DNA from: an uncultured Victivallales bacterium
GTDB lineage: Bacteria > Verrucomicrobiota > Lentisphaeria > Oligosphaerales > JAFGRS01
Direction of reading: 5' to 3'
NCBI GenBank assembly: GCA_903834675.1
Contig: CAILKC010000388.1
Location: forward strand, 1 to 12,766
Length of the DNA: 12,766 nt
Of this stretch, positions 6,391 through 12,766 are shown piece by piece. The notes under the pieces are model-generated. The model saw nothing but the letters and a program-made list of their open reading frames with translations. It searched no databases and had not been told where the DNA came from. Made by a program: the position numbers and the translations under genes. Positions within the stretch are counted from its first letter, which is position 1; every line of letters starts with the position of its first letter.

Positions 6391-9356
6391 GGCGGTTCCT
6401 TGCTGGGTTTGTTGACCACGAGGAAGAGCGACGCCGACAGCGTCAGCATGGCCGCGATGAGGCCGACGCCGGTGGCCAGGCTGAAGCTCATGGCCAGTCC
6501 GAACATGATCGGGCCCAGCGCTTCGCCGCCGGACTCGAACACGTTGTAGACGCCCAGTGCCTTGTCCTCGCCGAAGCGCGCCACCGGGCGGCGCGAGCAC
6601 AGATAGCCAAGCCCTTGGTTGAAGATGAAGCTGTCGGTCAGTCCGAACAGCAGCACCGTGACGTAGGCGGCGGTCAGGGTCTGGGCGTAGGCGAAGAACA
6701 GCAGGCCGCAGGCCATGATGAGCGCGCCGACGAAGACCGACCGCCCGGCACCGAAGGCGTCGGTCGTGATCTTTGTCAGTACCGGCCCGAGATACACGCC
6801 ACACAGGCCAAAGAGCATGAAGGCCAGACCGATTTCAGCCTCGGTACACCCTCGCGCCGCGGCAAACAGTGGGAAGAAGAAGCCGAGGAACATGCCGCAG
6901 GCAGTGACCGGCAGGAAGGCAAGGCAAAAGAAGCCCCAAATCTCGCGGCTGCGCAGAAAGCCGCGCATGGACAGTGCCTGCTTGCCGACGCGGATGGGCG
7001 GTCGGCGGCGGTTGCGCAGCATGAACAGCGTAAAGAGAGCAGCCAGGACCAGCAGCTCCGCCTGCAGCATGAACACCCCGCGTTCGCCGAAGCGGCTGGC
7101 CAGCATGGCGCCGGAGACCGAGCCGGTGTTGATGCCGGCGACGACCCCAGCGGTGAGCGCCACAATGCCATTTTCGCGGCGGGCGCTATCGCTGTCGATG
7201 ACAAAATAGGTACGGAACGCGATCATCAGCAGGCCCATCCCCATGCCCACCACGACCCGACCGACGATGAGCCCGGTGTAGGTCTCCGTCTGGCTGGTGA
7301 TGGCCATACCCGCCGCCGTGGCAAGGCAAGCGAGAACGATGTCCGTTTTGAGGCCTAAGCGATGGTGGACATGGCCGTAGATGACAGCGACCACGGCGCC
7401 GCACAGGGTTTCGACGACCATGGGCAGGCCGATCACCACGTCCAGCGGCAGGCTTCCCAGCGGCGGTGCCAGCGACTTGCAGAAGAGCGGTAAGAAGGAA
7501 ACCGGCAGGAAGACGGCCGAAAGGGCCAGGTACGCCGAAAAGCGCAGGACGCCCTCGTCGTACAACTGCATTCCCGCCGCGTCCCGGTCGCGGATGTGGC
7601 CGAATACGTGTGAGTTCAGGAAACCGATCTCCAGGAAGATGAAGACGACGACGAAGAGGATCATGGCAATGCTGATGACCGTCTTGGTCAGGAGCTGGCG
7701 ATTGGCCTCTTTCCGCGCCGACATGTCGAGGCCCACTTCGAGCATCCCGACACAGGCGCCCTGCCGATTGAGAATGGGCGCCACGCCGATCTGCCAGACC
7801 CCGTACTGGTCGGCGATTTCGCCGAGATAGACCTTGCCCTTTTCCTGGACGGTGGCATAGATCGAGGCCTTGTAGTCGTAATCATACGGATAGAAGATGC
7901 CGCGCAGGCCGTCGTGGTAGGCCAGGGCCGTCACCTTGTTCCCGAAGACTTTGTAGATCCCCGAATAGGTGCCCGTCTGCAGTTTGCCGTCGCGGGTGAT
8001 GGTGCGGCGGAGCTGGGAGAGCAGATTGCGGTAGTCCTCGTTGCGGTAGTGGCGGACCTGGTTGACCCGCTCCACGGCGTCCGCGTCAATCAACTGCCTA
8101 CCCAACTCGAGATAACCACGTAAGCCGCTTTTAGACAATTCGTTAAGGCGACTGCTCAGGTTATTGAAAACCATGCCTACCGCGGTGCCTGCGGTGATCG
8201 CGACCATACACAGGACGAGCAGCATCTGCTTGAACATCAGCCGCCCCGCTTCGTCGGCGCTCTGCACCATACGCCGCAGCAGCAGCACGGCGGCGAGGGT
8301 GGCGAGTGCGAGCGCCAGCCAGTACAGCGCCCGCACGGCCCAGATGACGGCCCCCCAGTTTGCCTGGCCGAGGACGAGGCAGGTGTTCTTCAAGCCGTCG
8401 AAGTCAATGATCTTGCCATTGTTGTTGAAGACCAGCCGGTCCGGGGAAACGAGCTGGAAATTCTTGCATTCGTAGAAGCGGTCGATATAGCCCGCGCTTT
8501 GCGCCCGCCCGCGGTCGAAGATCAGCCGACTGCGGTTGTCCGGGAGAACCTGGGCGATGCCGTCGCGCCCCAGGTCCGAGAAGAAGATATTCGGGCCATC
8601 GATGCGGACCTTTCCCGGGATGGAGAAGAGGCTGTCGCGGGTGGCGCGTCCATCGAAGACAGGCTGCGGTTCGCCGCCCGTTGCACAGGCGAGGATCTCG
8701 GCGGCGGCGGTGGTCAACGCGAGGCGCGAGCCATCCGCCGAAAGGGTGGCGGATTGCACCACCAACTTGGCGTCGGGGAAGGCGGTCCGGGTGGTCTTGA
8801 GCAGCTTGCCGGTGCGGCTGACGGCATAGGTCAGAACGGCATCCTCGGTAAGCATGCAGAACTGCACGCCGTCCGGGGTGGTCTGCAGTGAATGGATCAA
8901 GCCGCTGTTGTCTACCTGGTTGGCTTCGGCGTGGTCGTGCGAAAAGACGATGCCGGCGTAGGCGCCCTTGCGGTCGTAGCGCACCACGCACTCACGATTG
9001 ACCGTCAGAGTGTCGGGGTTGATGAAGGTGCTGGCGATGTACACCGTCCCGTCGCTGGCCACCGCGACGTCATTGGCCAGGTAGAAACCGGCCGTCGGCG
9101 TGCTCTTGGAGCTCAGCAGCCGCAGGAGCGCGCCGTCGGCCCCCACCTGTGCCACGCACTTGTTGGAGTCATAAACGACGAAATAGGAAGGTGGGGTCTG
9201 GTCATTTCCCGGTGCCAGCAGGGCGAGCGACGCCTTGTCGAAGCTGACCGTGCGCCCCAGCGATAGAGAGTCCAGGACCTCGTTTCTGTGCCAGTGCAGA
9301 AAGGCAATGCTCGCGACCAGCAGTAGGGCGAAAACGAAGGTGGGGATGCGTGTCAT
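6384..9356 (-). CDS. Multidomain membrane protein: beta-propeller-like, Cache-like sensor and MFS transporter in one chain
   Basis: The product is 990 residues; the ATG at 9356 shares one base with the stop of the GNAT gene (TGATG), and a TTG just before it is less likely. Domains in order: membrane anchor 5-22; about 45-330 a strand-rich stretch with NHL/propeller-like blades (DVAVASDGTVYIAST, SLQTTPDGVQFCMLTED, TLSADGSRLALTT, NIFFSDLGRDGIAQVL); membrane segments 336-362 and 377-398; about 400-555 a Cache-like domain (GTYSGIYKVFGNKVTAL, GVWQIGVAPILNRQGACVGMLEVGLD); membrane segment 557-580; then about 605-982 a twelve-helix MFS body with a motif-A-like GHVHHRLGLKTD at 661-672. The hydrophobic segments give a consistent topology: propeller and Cache domain outside, MFS N-terminus inside. 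A usual MFS protein is about 400 residues, so the front 600 are extra. It may be a transporter gated by, or used as, a receptor. The overlap with the phosphatase gene suggests the two proteins are made together. Confidence 0.85.
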   Translation of the reverse strand: MTRIPTFVFALLLVASIAFLHWHRNEVLDSLSLGRTVSFDKASLALLAPGNDQTPPSYFVVYDSNKCVAQVGADGALLRLLSSKSTPTAGFYLANDVAVASDGTVYIASTFINPDTLTVNRECVVRYDRKGAYAGIVFSHDHAEANQVDNSGLIHSLQTTPDGVQFCMLTEDAVLTYAVSRTGKLLKTTRTAFPDAKLVVQSATLSADGSRLALTTAAAEILACATGGEPQPVFDGRATRDSLFSIPGKVRIDGPNIFFSDLGRDGIAQVLPDNRSRLIFDRGRAQSAGYIDRFYECKNFQLVSPDRLVFNNNGKIIDFDGLKNTCLVLGQANWGAVIWAVRALYWLALALATLAAVLLLRRMVQSADEAGRLMFKQMLLVLCMVAITAGTAVGMVFNNLSSRLNELSKSGLRGYLELGRQLIDADAVERVNQVRHYRNEDYRNLLSQLRRTITRDGKLQTGTYSGIYKVFGNKVTALAYHDGLRGIFYPYDYDYKASIYATVQEKGKVYLGEIADQYGVWQIGVAPILNRQGACVGMLEVGLDMSARKEANRQLLTKTVISIAMILFVVVFIFLEIGFLNSHVFGHIRDRDAAGMQLYDEGVLRFSAYLALSAVFLPVSFLPLFCKSLAPPLGSLPLDVVIGLPMVVETLCGAVVAVIYGHVHHRLGLKTDIVLACLATAAGMAITSQTETYTGLIVGRVVVGMGMGLLMIAFRTYFVIDSDSARRENGIVALTAGVVAGINTGSVSGAMLASRFGERGVFMLQAELLVLAALFTLFMLRNRRRPPIRVGKQALSMRGFLRSREIWGFFCLAFLPVTACGMFLGFFFPLFAAARGCTEAEIGLAFMLFGLCGVYLGPVLTKITTDAFGAGRSVFVGALIMACGLLFFAYAQTLTAAYVTVLLFGLTDSFIFNQGLGYLCSRRPVARFGEDKALGVYNVFESGGEALGPIMFGLAMSFSLATGVGLIAAMLTLSASLFLVVNKPSKEPPC

Positions 9357-9853
9357 CAAGCGCTCGCTTTACGGCCGAGGAGCCGGTAATAGAGGTACAT
9401 GCCTTCGCCCGGATAGTAGAACTCCGGCAGGTGCCCGATGCGAGTGAAGCCGCAGCGCTGTAGAAGCTTGCACATGGATGCGTAACCGGCATGATCGGAG
9501 GTGTCTACCAGCATGCCGCGCCCGCCCAGGCGCTCGACGTACCGCAGGGCCGTCTCCAGCATCTTCACCCCGAGGCCCCGTTGCCGACTCTCGGGCGACA
9601 CCGCGATGCAGGTCAACTCGTAGATGCCTGTCTGGTTGGCGTGTTCGCGGATCCCGAGGCCGGCCGTGAGGCGCCCTGTGGCATCACGACCGACCCAGTA
9701 GGCGCTCGTCTGCCGGACCAGGCTTTCGTACGGATTGTTGCGGATGACCTGCAACTCGCCTGGGGTCAAGGGCGTAGCGAACATGCCGGCAGCCAGGAAG
9801 AAGGCGATCAACTCGGTTGCCTCGTCTCGGTTCCTGATCAACTGCAGTTCCAT
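9356..9853 (-). CDS. GNAT-family N-acetyltransferase
   Basis: The product is 165 residues, a single GNAT domain. The acetyl-CoA pyrophosphate loop is visible as SRQRGLGVKMLE at 89-100, preceded by the core strand GIYELTCIAVSP (76-87), and followed by GGRGMLVDTSDHAGYASMCKLLQRCGFTRIGHLPEFYYPGEGMYLYYRLL, a typical C-terminal half with the YxxxGF-like end. No lysine- or antibiotic-specific signature is recognised, so the acceptor is unknown. The best ribosome site, AGAGGGG (9872-9866), is twelve bases from the ATG, rather far, so translation may be weak or depend on the upstream gene. It is placed 48 bases after a STAS-GPP34 gene, and its stop overlaps the start of the MFS fusion gene. This suggests it acts in the same pathway, perhaps modifying a signalling protein or a small molecule (inference). 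Confidence 0.85.
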   Translation of the reverse strand: MELQLIRNRDEATELIAFFLAAGMFATPLTPGELQVIRNNPYESLVRQTSAYWVGRDATGRLTAGLGIREHANQTGIYELTCIAVSPESRQRGLGVKMLETALRYVERLGGRGMLVDTSDHAGYASMCKLLQRCGFTRIGHLPEFYYPGEGMYLYYRLLGRKASA

Positions 9854-9901
9854 GCGGGAGACGTTCCCCTCTGGCGGCCGACGCTGGGGCCCGACGCCGA
9901 T

Positions 9902-10915
9902 TCAGTAGACCATCGTGGCGGTGGCCATGATCTGCTCGATGGCGCGGATCGAGCTGGCCATTTCCTGGCCGATGAGGTCCAGTCGAGCCAGGGCTGTGAT
10001 CCGGGCCTGTACCTGCTCGTATTCCCGTGGAGTCAGCAGATCGTCCAGCAGACGGCAGGCGGTGCCCAGGTTGAGCAGCACCACGTCCCGCGGTTCCGGG
10101 ATGTCGGTGCCCATGATTAGCTCCCGCAGGCGGGTACGGACTTCCTTGACCTCGCGGTCGTCCACGACCGGGTAGCGGCGCACTTCGAAGACCCAGAGGA
10201 GCCGCCGGTTTTCCTGCTTGAGGATGCCCTTCTGGAGCAGCCCAGCCAGGGCGCGGTCTTGCAGGTGTCGGGCCGGGTCGGCGAGTTTTTCCAGCCAGAA
10301 GGAGGTGGGCTGCGGCCCCGGTTGGGCCTGGATTTCCCGCAGGACCTCATCGAGGAGCGCATCGCCGGTGGTGGCGCGGGAGGAGAGCTTCAGCGTCGTC
10401 GCGTCCGTATCGATCCGTTCGCACAAGGCCAGTTCCATGAGCAGGGCGCCAGCCAGGGCGCAATCCAGCACGGGGATGAGCTTTGACTTGATGAGTCCAT
10501 GCCGGTCATCGAGGGCGAGCAGGAAGACCTCTTCGGCGAGGTTCAGCGGCAGGTGTTTGGGGCGCTCGGGCGCCGCGGGGGGCGCCAGGCTGGCGCAGGC
10601 CGCCGCCAGGGTGTCGAAGAGTGGAATGAGGGCGGAAAAACCGGCCATGTCAAGAATCTGCTTGGTCTGAGGCGTGGGACTGGCCAGCACCAGCTTTCCC
10701 TGTGCCTGCTGCAGGCGCTTGGCGGCGGACAGGAAGACGCGCAGGCCGGCACTGCTCACATACTCGACCCCGGACAGATCGAGCACGAGCTGGCGGGCGC
10801 CGGCGGCGACCATAGCGGCCAGGCGCCGGTCGGTGTCGGTAGCTGTCGTTGCGTCCAGTCGGCCCTGGGCCTGCACGATGGTGATGGGGCCCTGTTTACT
10901 CTCGTTGATCGTCAT
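9902..10915 (-). CDS. STAS domain-GPP34 (GOLPH3/Vps74-like) fusion protein, paralogue 2
   Basis: The product is 337 residues; AGGAG lies five bases before the ATG. Residues 1-107 form the STAS domain, with LDLSGVEYVSSAGLRVFL and the expected phosphoserine at 55. Residues 108-122 are an Ala/Pro linker, three to five residues shorter than in paralogue 1. Residues 123-327 are the GPP34 domain: LNLAEEVFLLALDDRHGLI, CALAGALLMELALCERI, TGDALLDEVLREI (the closest match here to the TGDVLLDEAL of human GOLPH3), FWLEKLADP, LLQKGILKQENRRLLWVF, RRYPVVDDREVKEVRTRLREL, RLDLIGQEMASSIRAI. The first nine residues are identical to paralogue 1 and the DNA around both starts is nearly identical, so the pair arose by duplication. 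The two copies differ mostly in the linker and after residue 140. A 28-base hairpin stands in the 132-base leader. The gene comes just before the sensor genes, paralogue 1 just after them. Confidence 0.9.
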   Translation of the reverse strand: MTINESKQGPITIVQAQGRLDATTATDTDRRLAAMVAAGARQLVLDLSGVEYVSSAGLRVFLSAAKRLQQAQGKLVLASPTPQTKQILDMAGFSALIPLFDTLAAACASLAPPAAPERPKHLPLNLAEEVFLLALDDRHGLIKSKLIPVLDCALAGALLMELALCERIDTDATTLKLSSRATTGDALLDEVLREIQAQPGPQPTSFWLEKLADPARHLQDRALAGLLQKGILKQENRRLLWVFEVRRYPVVDDREVKEVRTRLRELIMGTDIPEPRDVVLLNLGTACRLLDDLLTPREYEQVQARITALARLDLIGQEMASSIRAIEQIMATATMVY

Positions 10916-10949
10916 GGTGACTCCTGCTCATGGTACTGCGATTTTCCTG

Positions 10950-10977
10950 GCCCCGGCCGACGCCTGTCGGCCGGGGC
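10950..10977 (-). terminator. Strong GC hairpin between the STAS gene and STAS-GPP34 paralogue 2
   Basis: A perfect 12-pair stem (GCCCCGGCCGAC on each strand sense) closes a four-base loop at 10962-10965. It lies in the 132-base gap between the stop of the STAS gene (11048) and the start of the fusion gene (10915). The minus-strand sequence that follows is CAGGAAAATC, without a U-run, so a true intrinsic terminator is doubtful. It could partly stop or pause transcription, or protect the upstream message, and so set the ratio of plain STAS to STAS-GPP34 protein. Confidence 0.5.
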
Positions 10978-11047
10978 TTCGTGCGGCGTGTCCATGGGGC
11001 TCTTGCAGAACCCTCGGCTCGCCAGTGTCTCGCCTGGATGGCAGGGC

Positions 11048-11422
11048 TCAGGCGGTGGGTGTACGGGGGCGGGCTGGGGTGGCGCTCATGGCCTTGCCCA
11101 GGGCCAGCAGCAGCGTATCGGCCACCGGGAAGAGGTTGAGGAATCCGGAGATAGCGAAGATCTCATGCACGACTCCTTTGAGGCCGCAGAGCACCAGTTT
11201 GCCGCCTGCGGCCTGGGTCTGCTTGCCCAGGCTAAGGATGGCCCGCAGCCCGGCGCTGCTGAGGTACTCCACTTTGCTCAAATCGAGCACGAGGCTCTGC
11301 CGTTGATGATCGGCCATGTGGCGTTTGCAGTGTCCCTCGAAGAGGGCGGCGGTTGACGCATCCACCCGTCCCTCGACGCACACCACCACGGCCTGGTCCG
11401 CTACGCTGTCTTCGAATTTCAT
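11048..11422 (-). CDS. Single-domain STAS protein (anti-sigma-factor antagonist, RsbV/SpoIIAA-like)
   Basis: The product is 124 residues. The ATG at 11422 has AAGGAG (11433-11428) five bases before it and opens into the first strand (MKFEDSV); an in-frame start 66 bases upstream adds a non-conserved tail. The whole chain is one STAS domain: VVVCVEGRVDAST, then SLVLDLSKVEYLSSAGLRAIL at about 43-63, with the phosphorylatable serine expected at 56, and the final helices KGVVHEIFAISGFLNLF. In known systems such a protein is phosphorylated by a HATPase-type kinase and reset by a PP2C phosphatase. The phosphatase is encoded 5 kb downstream on the same strand; a kinase is not seen. It may compete with the two STAS-GPP34 proteins for a common partner (inference). 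Its start codon overlaps the stop of the 42-residue ORF upstream (ATGA). Confidence 0.92.
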   Translation of the reverse strand: MKFEDSVADQAVVVCVEGRVDASTAALFEGHCKRHMADHQRQSLVLDLSKVEYLSSAGLRAILSLGKQTQAAGGKLVLCGLKGVVHEIFAISGFLNLFPVADTLLLALGKAMSATPARPRTPTA

Positions 11423-11547
11423 GCTGTCTCCTTGGGGGTTCCGGCCTGCCGCCGCATTGCCTGTTCGGCCAGGCGCGCAGTCAGACACCGGGCTTGCTCG
11501 TTTGCTTTCAGTTCCTGCTCATGTTGGCCGCGGAGGGTTCTAAGCAT
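11419..11547 (-). CDS. Possible 42-residue helical small protein, coupled on both sides
   Basis: An ATG at 11547 overlaps the stop region of the ATPase gene by eight bases (ATGCTTAG), and the ORF ends in a TGA that overlaps the ATG of the STAS gene (ATGA). It therefore exactly fills a gap that would otherwise be 117 bases. The predicted protein is one charged amphipathic helix, with residues like EQELKANEQARCLTARLAEQ in the middle, then a short GTPKET tail. It has a single Cys at 21. No family is recognised. Against it: the ribosome site is weak (AGG five bases before the ATG), third codon positions are about 63% G or C by hand count, probably lower than in the neighbours, and no homologue can be checked here. 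Alternatives are a leader ORF that only couples translation from the ATPase to the STAS gene, or chance. Confidence 0.4.
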   Translation of the reverse strand: MLRTLRGQHEQELKANEQARCLTARLAEQAMRRQAGTPKETA

Positions 11548-12352
11548 ATTGCCTGGCGATGGTTTCGGCCACCGCGCCGTCGAGTTGTTCGCGACGGCGG
11601 ACCTGATCGAAGGCGGCGAGGAGGTCGGGGACGCGGACTCGGGCTTTCTCCTGCGCCCCGTACTGGCGCACGATCTGGCCCTTGTGCATCATAATGATGT
11701 GTTCGGGCAGTTGCACGGCCTGCTGCATCGAGTGGGTGACCATCAGCGCAGTCAGTTTCTCGCGCCGGATGAGCTGGAGGGTGAGTTCGGCGACCTGCGC
11801 GGCGCTCTTGGGGTCGAGGGCGGCGGTGTGTTCGTCGAGCAGGAGCAGGCGGGGGCGCCGCCAGGTGGCCATGAGCAGGGTGAGGGCCTGGCGCTGGCCG
11901 CCGGAGAGGGTGCCGATGGGGTTATCGAGGCGGTTCTCGAGTCCGAGGTTGAGGGTCCGGACGCGGTCGGCGATCTCGGCGCGGGCGGCGCGGTTGAGGG
12001 CCAGGCCCAGGCCGCGGCGACAGCCGCGCCGCATGGCCATGGCGAGGTTCTCCGCGATCGTCATCTCGGCGGCGGTGCCGGCAAAGGGGTTCTGGAAGAC
12101 TCTGCCGATGAGGCTGGCGCGGCGGTATTCCGGCCAGTGGGTGATGTCCTGCCCATCGATGTGAATTTCGCCCAGGTCGGGCTCGAAGGTGCCGGCCACG
12201 GCGTTCAGCAGGGTGCTTTTGCCGGAGCCGTTGGTGCCGATGATAGCGGCAAAGCAGCCATCGGGGATGGTCAGGTCGATGCCACGGAGGGCCTGGACCT
12301 CGTTGGGGGTCTTGGGGAAGAAGGTCTTTGTGACCTGGCGGAGGTTAAGCAT
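11540..12352 (-). CDS. ABC transporter ATPase (COG1101 type), partner of a PF04392-type binding protein
   Basis: The product is 270 residues from the ATG at 12352, with AAAGGA seven bases upstream; an earlier in-frame start adds a tail without conservation. All nucleotide-binding elements are intact: Walker A GTNGSGKST at 39-47, Q-loop VFQNP at 85-89, signature LSGGQRQALTLLMAT at 149-163, Walker B LLLLDE at 169-174 followed by HTAALDP, and the switch His in VTHSMQQA (His207). The wording LSGGQRQALTLLMA with LLLLDEHTAALDPK is characteristic of the COG1101 ATPases that work with COG4120 permeases and COG2984 binding proteins, a largely uncharacterised importer family. The gene overlaps the permease gene by eight bases, so the two are translationally coupled. 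Confidence 0.95.
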   Translation of the reverse strand: MLNLRQVTKTFFPKTPNEVQALRGIDLTIPDGCFAAIIGTNGSGKSTLLNAVAGTFEPDLGEIHIDGQDITHWPEYRRASLIGRVFQNPFAGTAAEMTIAENLAMAMRRGCRRGLGLALNRAARAEIADRVRTLNLGLENRLDNPIGTLSGGQRQALTLLMATWRRPRLLLLDEHTAALDPKSAAQVAELTLQLIRREKLTALMVTHSMQQAVQLPEHIIMMHKGQIVRQYGAQEKARVRVPDLLAAFDQVRRREQLDGAVAETIARQYA

Positions 12353-12766
12353 GGCGGCGTCCTTTGAGCAGCTTGGCGACGCATGATTTGAATCCGCCCG
12401 GGAGTACCAGCGCGGCAAAGACGAAGACGGCGGTGACCAGTTTCAAGTCATTGGGATTAAGACCCCAACGCAGGGCGATGGCGACCAGGAGGCGGAAGAG
12501 GATGGTGCCCATGATGGCGCCGCAGAGGGCCAGCCCGGGGGTGAGTTGGCCGACTAGCGCCTCGCCGATGATGATGCTGGCCAGGCCCCAGACGATCATG
12601 CCGATGCCCATCTGCACATCGGCAAAGCCCTGGTACTGGGCGAGCAGGGCGCCGGCCATGCCGACCAGGGCGTTGGAGCAGGCCAGGCCGAAGACGATCA
12701 GGGCCTGCTGGTTGACGCCCTGGGCGCGCACCCTCTGGGCGTTTTCGCCGGTGGCGCGCACGGCGG
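12345..12766 (-). CDS. ABC transporter permease (BPD_transp_2/COG4120 type), 5' part outside window
   Basis: Only the last 139 residues are present; the frame runs off the right edge, and the GTG at 12761 is an internal Val in the conserved stretch VRATGENAQRVRAQGVN, not a start. This stretch is the cytoplasmic loop with which LivH-like permeases contact the ATPase. Behind it follow about four membrane helices (ALIVFGLACSNALVGMAGALL, IGMIVWGLASIIIGEALV, LALCGAIMGTILFRLLVAIAL, LVTAVFVFAALVLPG) and a basic cytoplasmic tail KLLKGRRHA. A complete member has about 290-320 residues. It forms the channel of the importer whose ATPase overlaps it; a further binding-protein gene is often found just before the permease, so one may lie beyond the right edge. 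Confidence 0.93.
   Translation of the reverse strand, partial: AVRATGENAQRVRAQGVNQQALIVFGLACSNALVGMAGALLAQYQGFADVQMGIGMIVWGLASIIIGEALVGQLTPGLALCGAIMGTILFRLLVAIALRWGLNPNDLKLVTAVFVFAALVLPGGFKSCVAKLLKGRRHA

Noticed and set aside
4801..6804. Longer N-terminus for the phosphatase, up to 6804
   Set aside because: The extra 138 residues are an out-of-frame reading of the MFS gene, Arg-rich and without membrane segments. The ATG at 6390 has its own ribosome site and directly precedes the first membrane helix.
10912..10995. 27-residue ORF ending on the ATG of STAS-GPP34 paralogue 2
   Set aside because: It has an ATGA overlap, but no ribosome site, no overlap with the gene before it, and half of it is forced by the GC hairpin. 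The ATGA overlap comes cheaply since the next gene starts ATGACG.

Overview
The window is a GC-rich stretch from a Gram-negative bacterium. The Gram-negative call rests on a predicted outer-membrane beta-barrel protein with a signal peptide and an aromatic C-terminus, a lipoprotein and periplasmic sensor domains. The phylum cannot be fixed from the sequence. High GC, a SpoIIE-type phosphatase with STAS proteins, and GPP34 domains would fit the PVC group, deltaproteobacterial-type lineages or a metagenomic relative, but this is a guess. No RNA gene, insertion sequence, CRISPR array or phage gene was seen.

All 13 supported genes lie on the minus strand and read from right to left. In transcription order they are: the end of an ABC permease (12766-12345), its ATPase (12352-11540), a possible 42-residue small ORF (11547-11419), a single-domain STAS protein (11422-11048), a STAS-GPP34 fusion (10915-9902), a GNAT acetyltransferase (9853-9356), a 990-residue propeller/Cache-like/MFS protein (9356-6384), a SpoIIE-type PP2C phosphatase (6390-4801), a putative outer-membrane porin (4717-3959), a second STAS-GPP34 fusion (3866-2802), an AHL-lactonase-like metallohydrolase (2758-1973), a secreted SnoaL-like protein (1844-1329), and an ABC substrate-binding lipoprotein (974 to beyond the left edge). 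Permease/ATPase, ATPase/small ORF, small ORF/STAS, GNAT/MFS and MFS/phosphatase junctions all overlap by 1 to 8 bases, which points to translational coupling. The largest gap is 354 bases, before the lipoprotein gene, and it holds imperfect GC-rich repeats.

The core, about 2.8 to 11.4 kb, looks like an unusual partner-switching signalling cassette. A membrane protein that joins a predicted extracytoplasmic propeller and Cache-like domain to an MFS body overlaps a membrane phosphatase with all the expected PP2C motifs. Three candidate phosphatase substrates are encoded beside it: one plain STAS protein and two paralogous STAS proteins, all keeping the SSAG phosphosite motif. The two paralogues carry a C-terminal GPP34 domain, the fold of eukaryotic GOLPH3/Vps74, a phosphoinositide-binding Golgi protein. 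No HATPase anti-sigma kinase and no sigma factor is encoded in the window. This suggests (inference) that STAS dephosphorylation controls something at the membrane or in the envelope, perhaps through the GPP34 domain, rather than a classical sigma factor.

The flanks belong to one ABC importer class, the uncharacterised PF04392/COG2984 system: permease and ATPase on the right, a substrate-binding lipoprotein on the left, about 10 kb apart. The importer may supply or sense the ligand that feeds the cassette, but this is only inferred from gene order.
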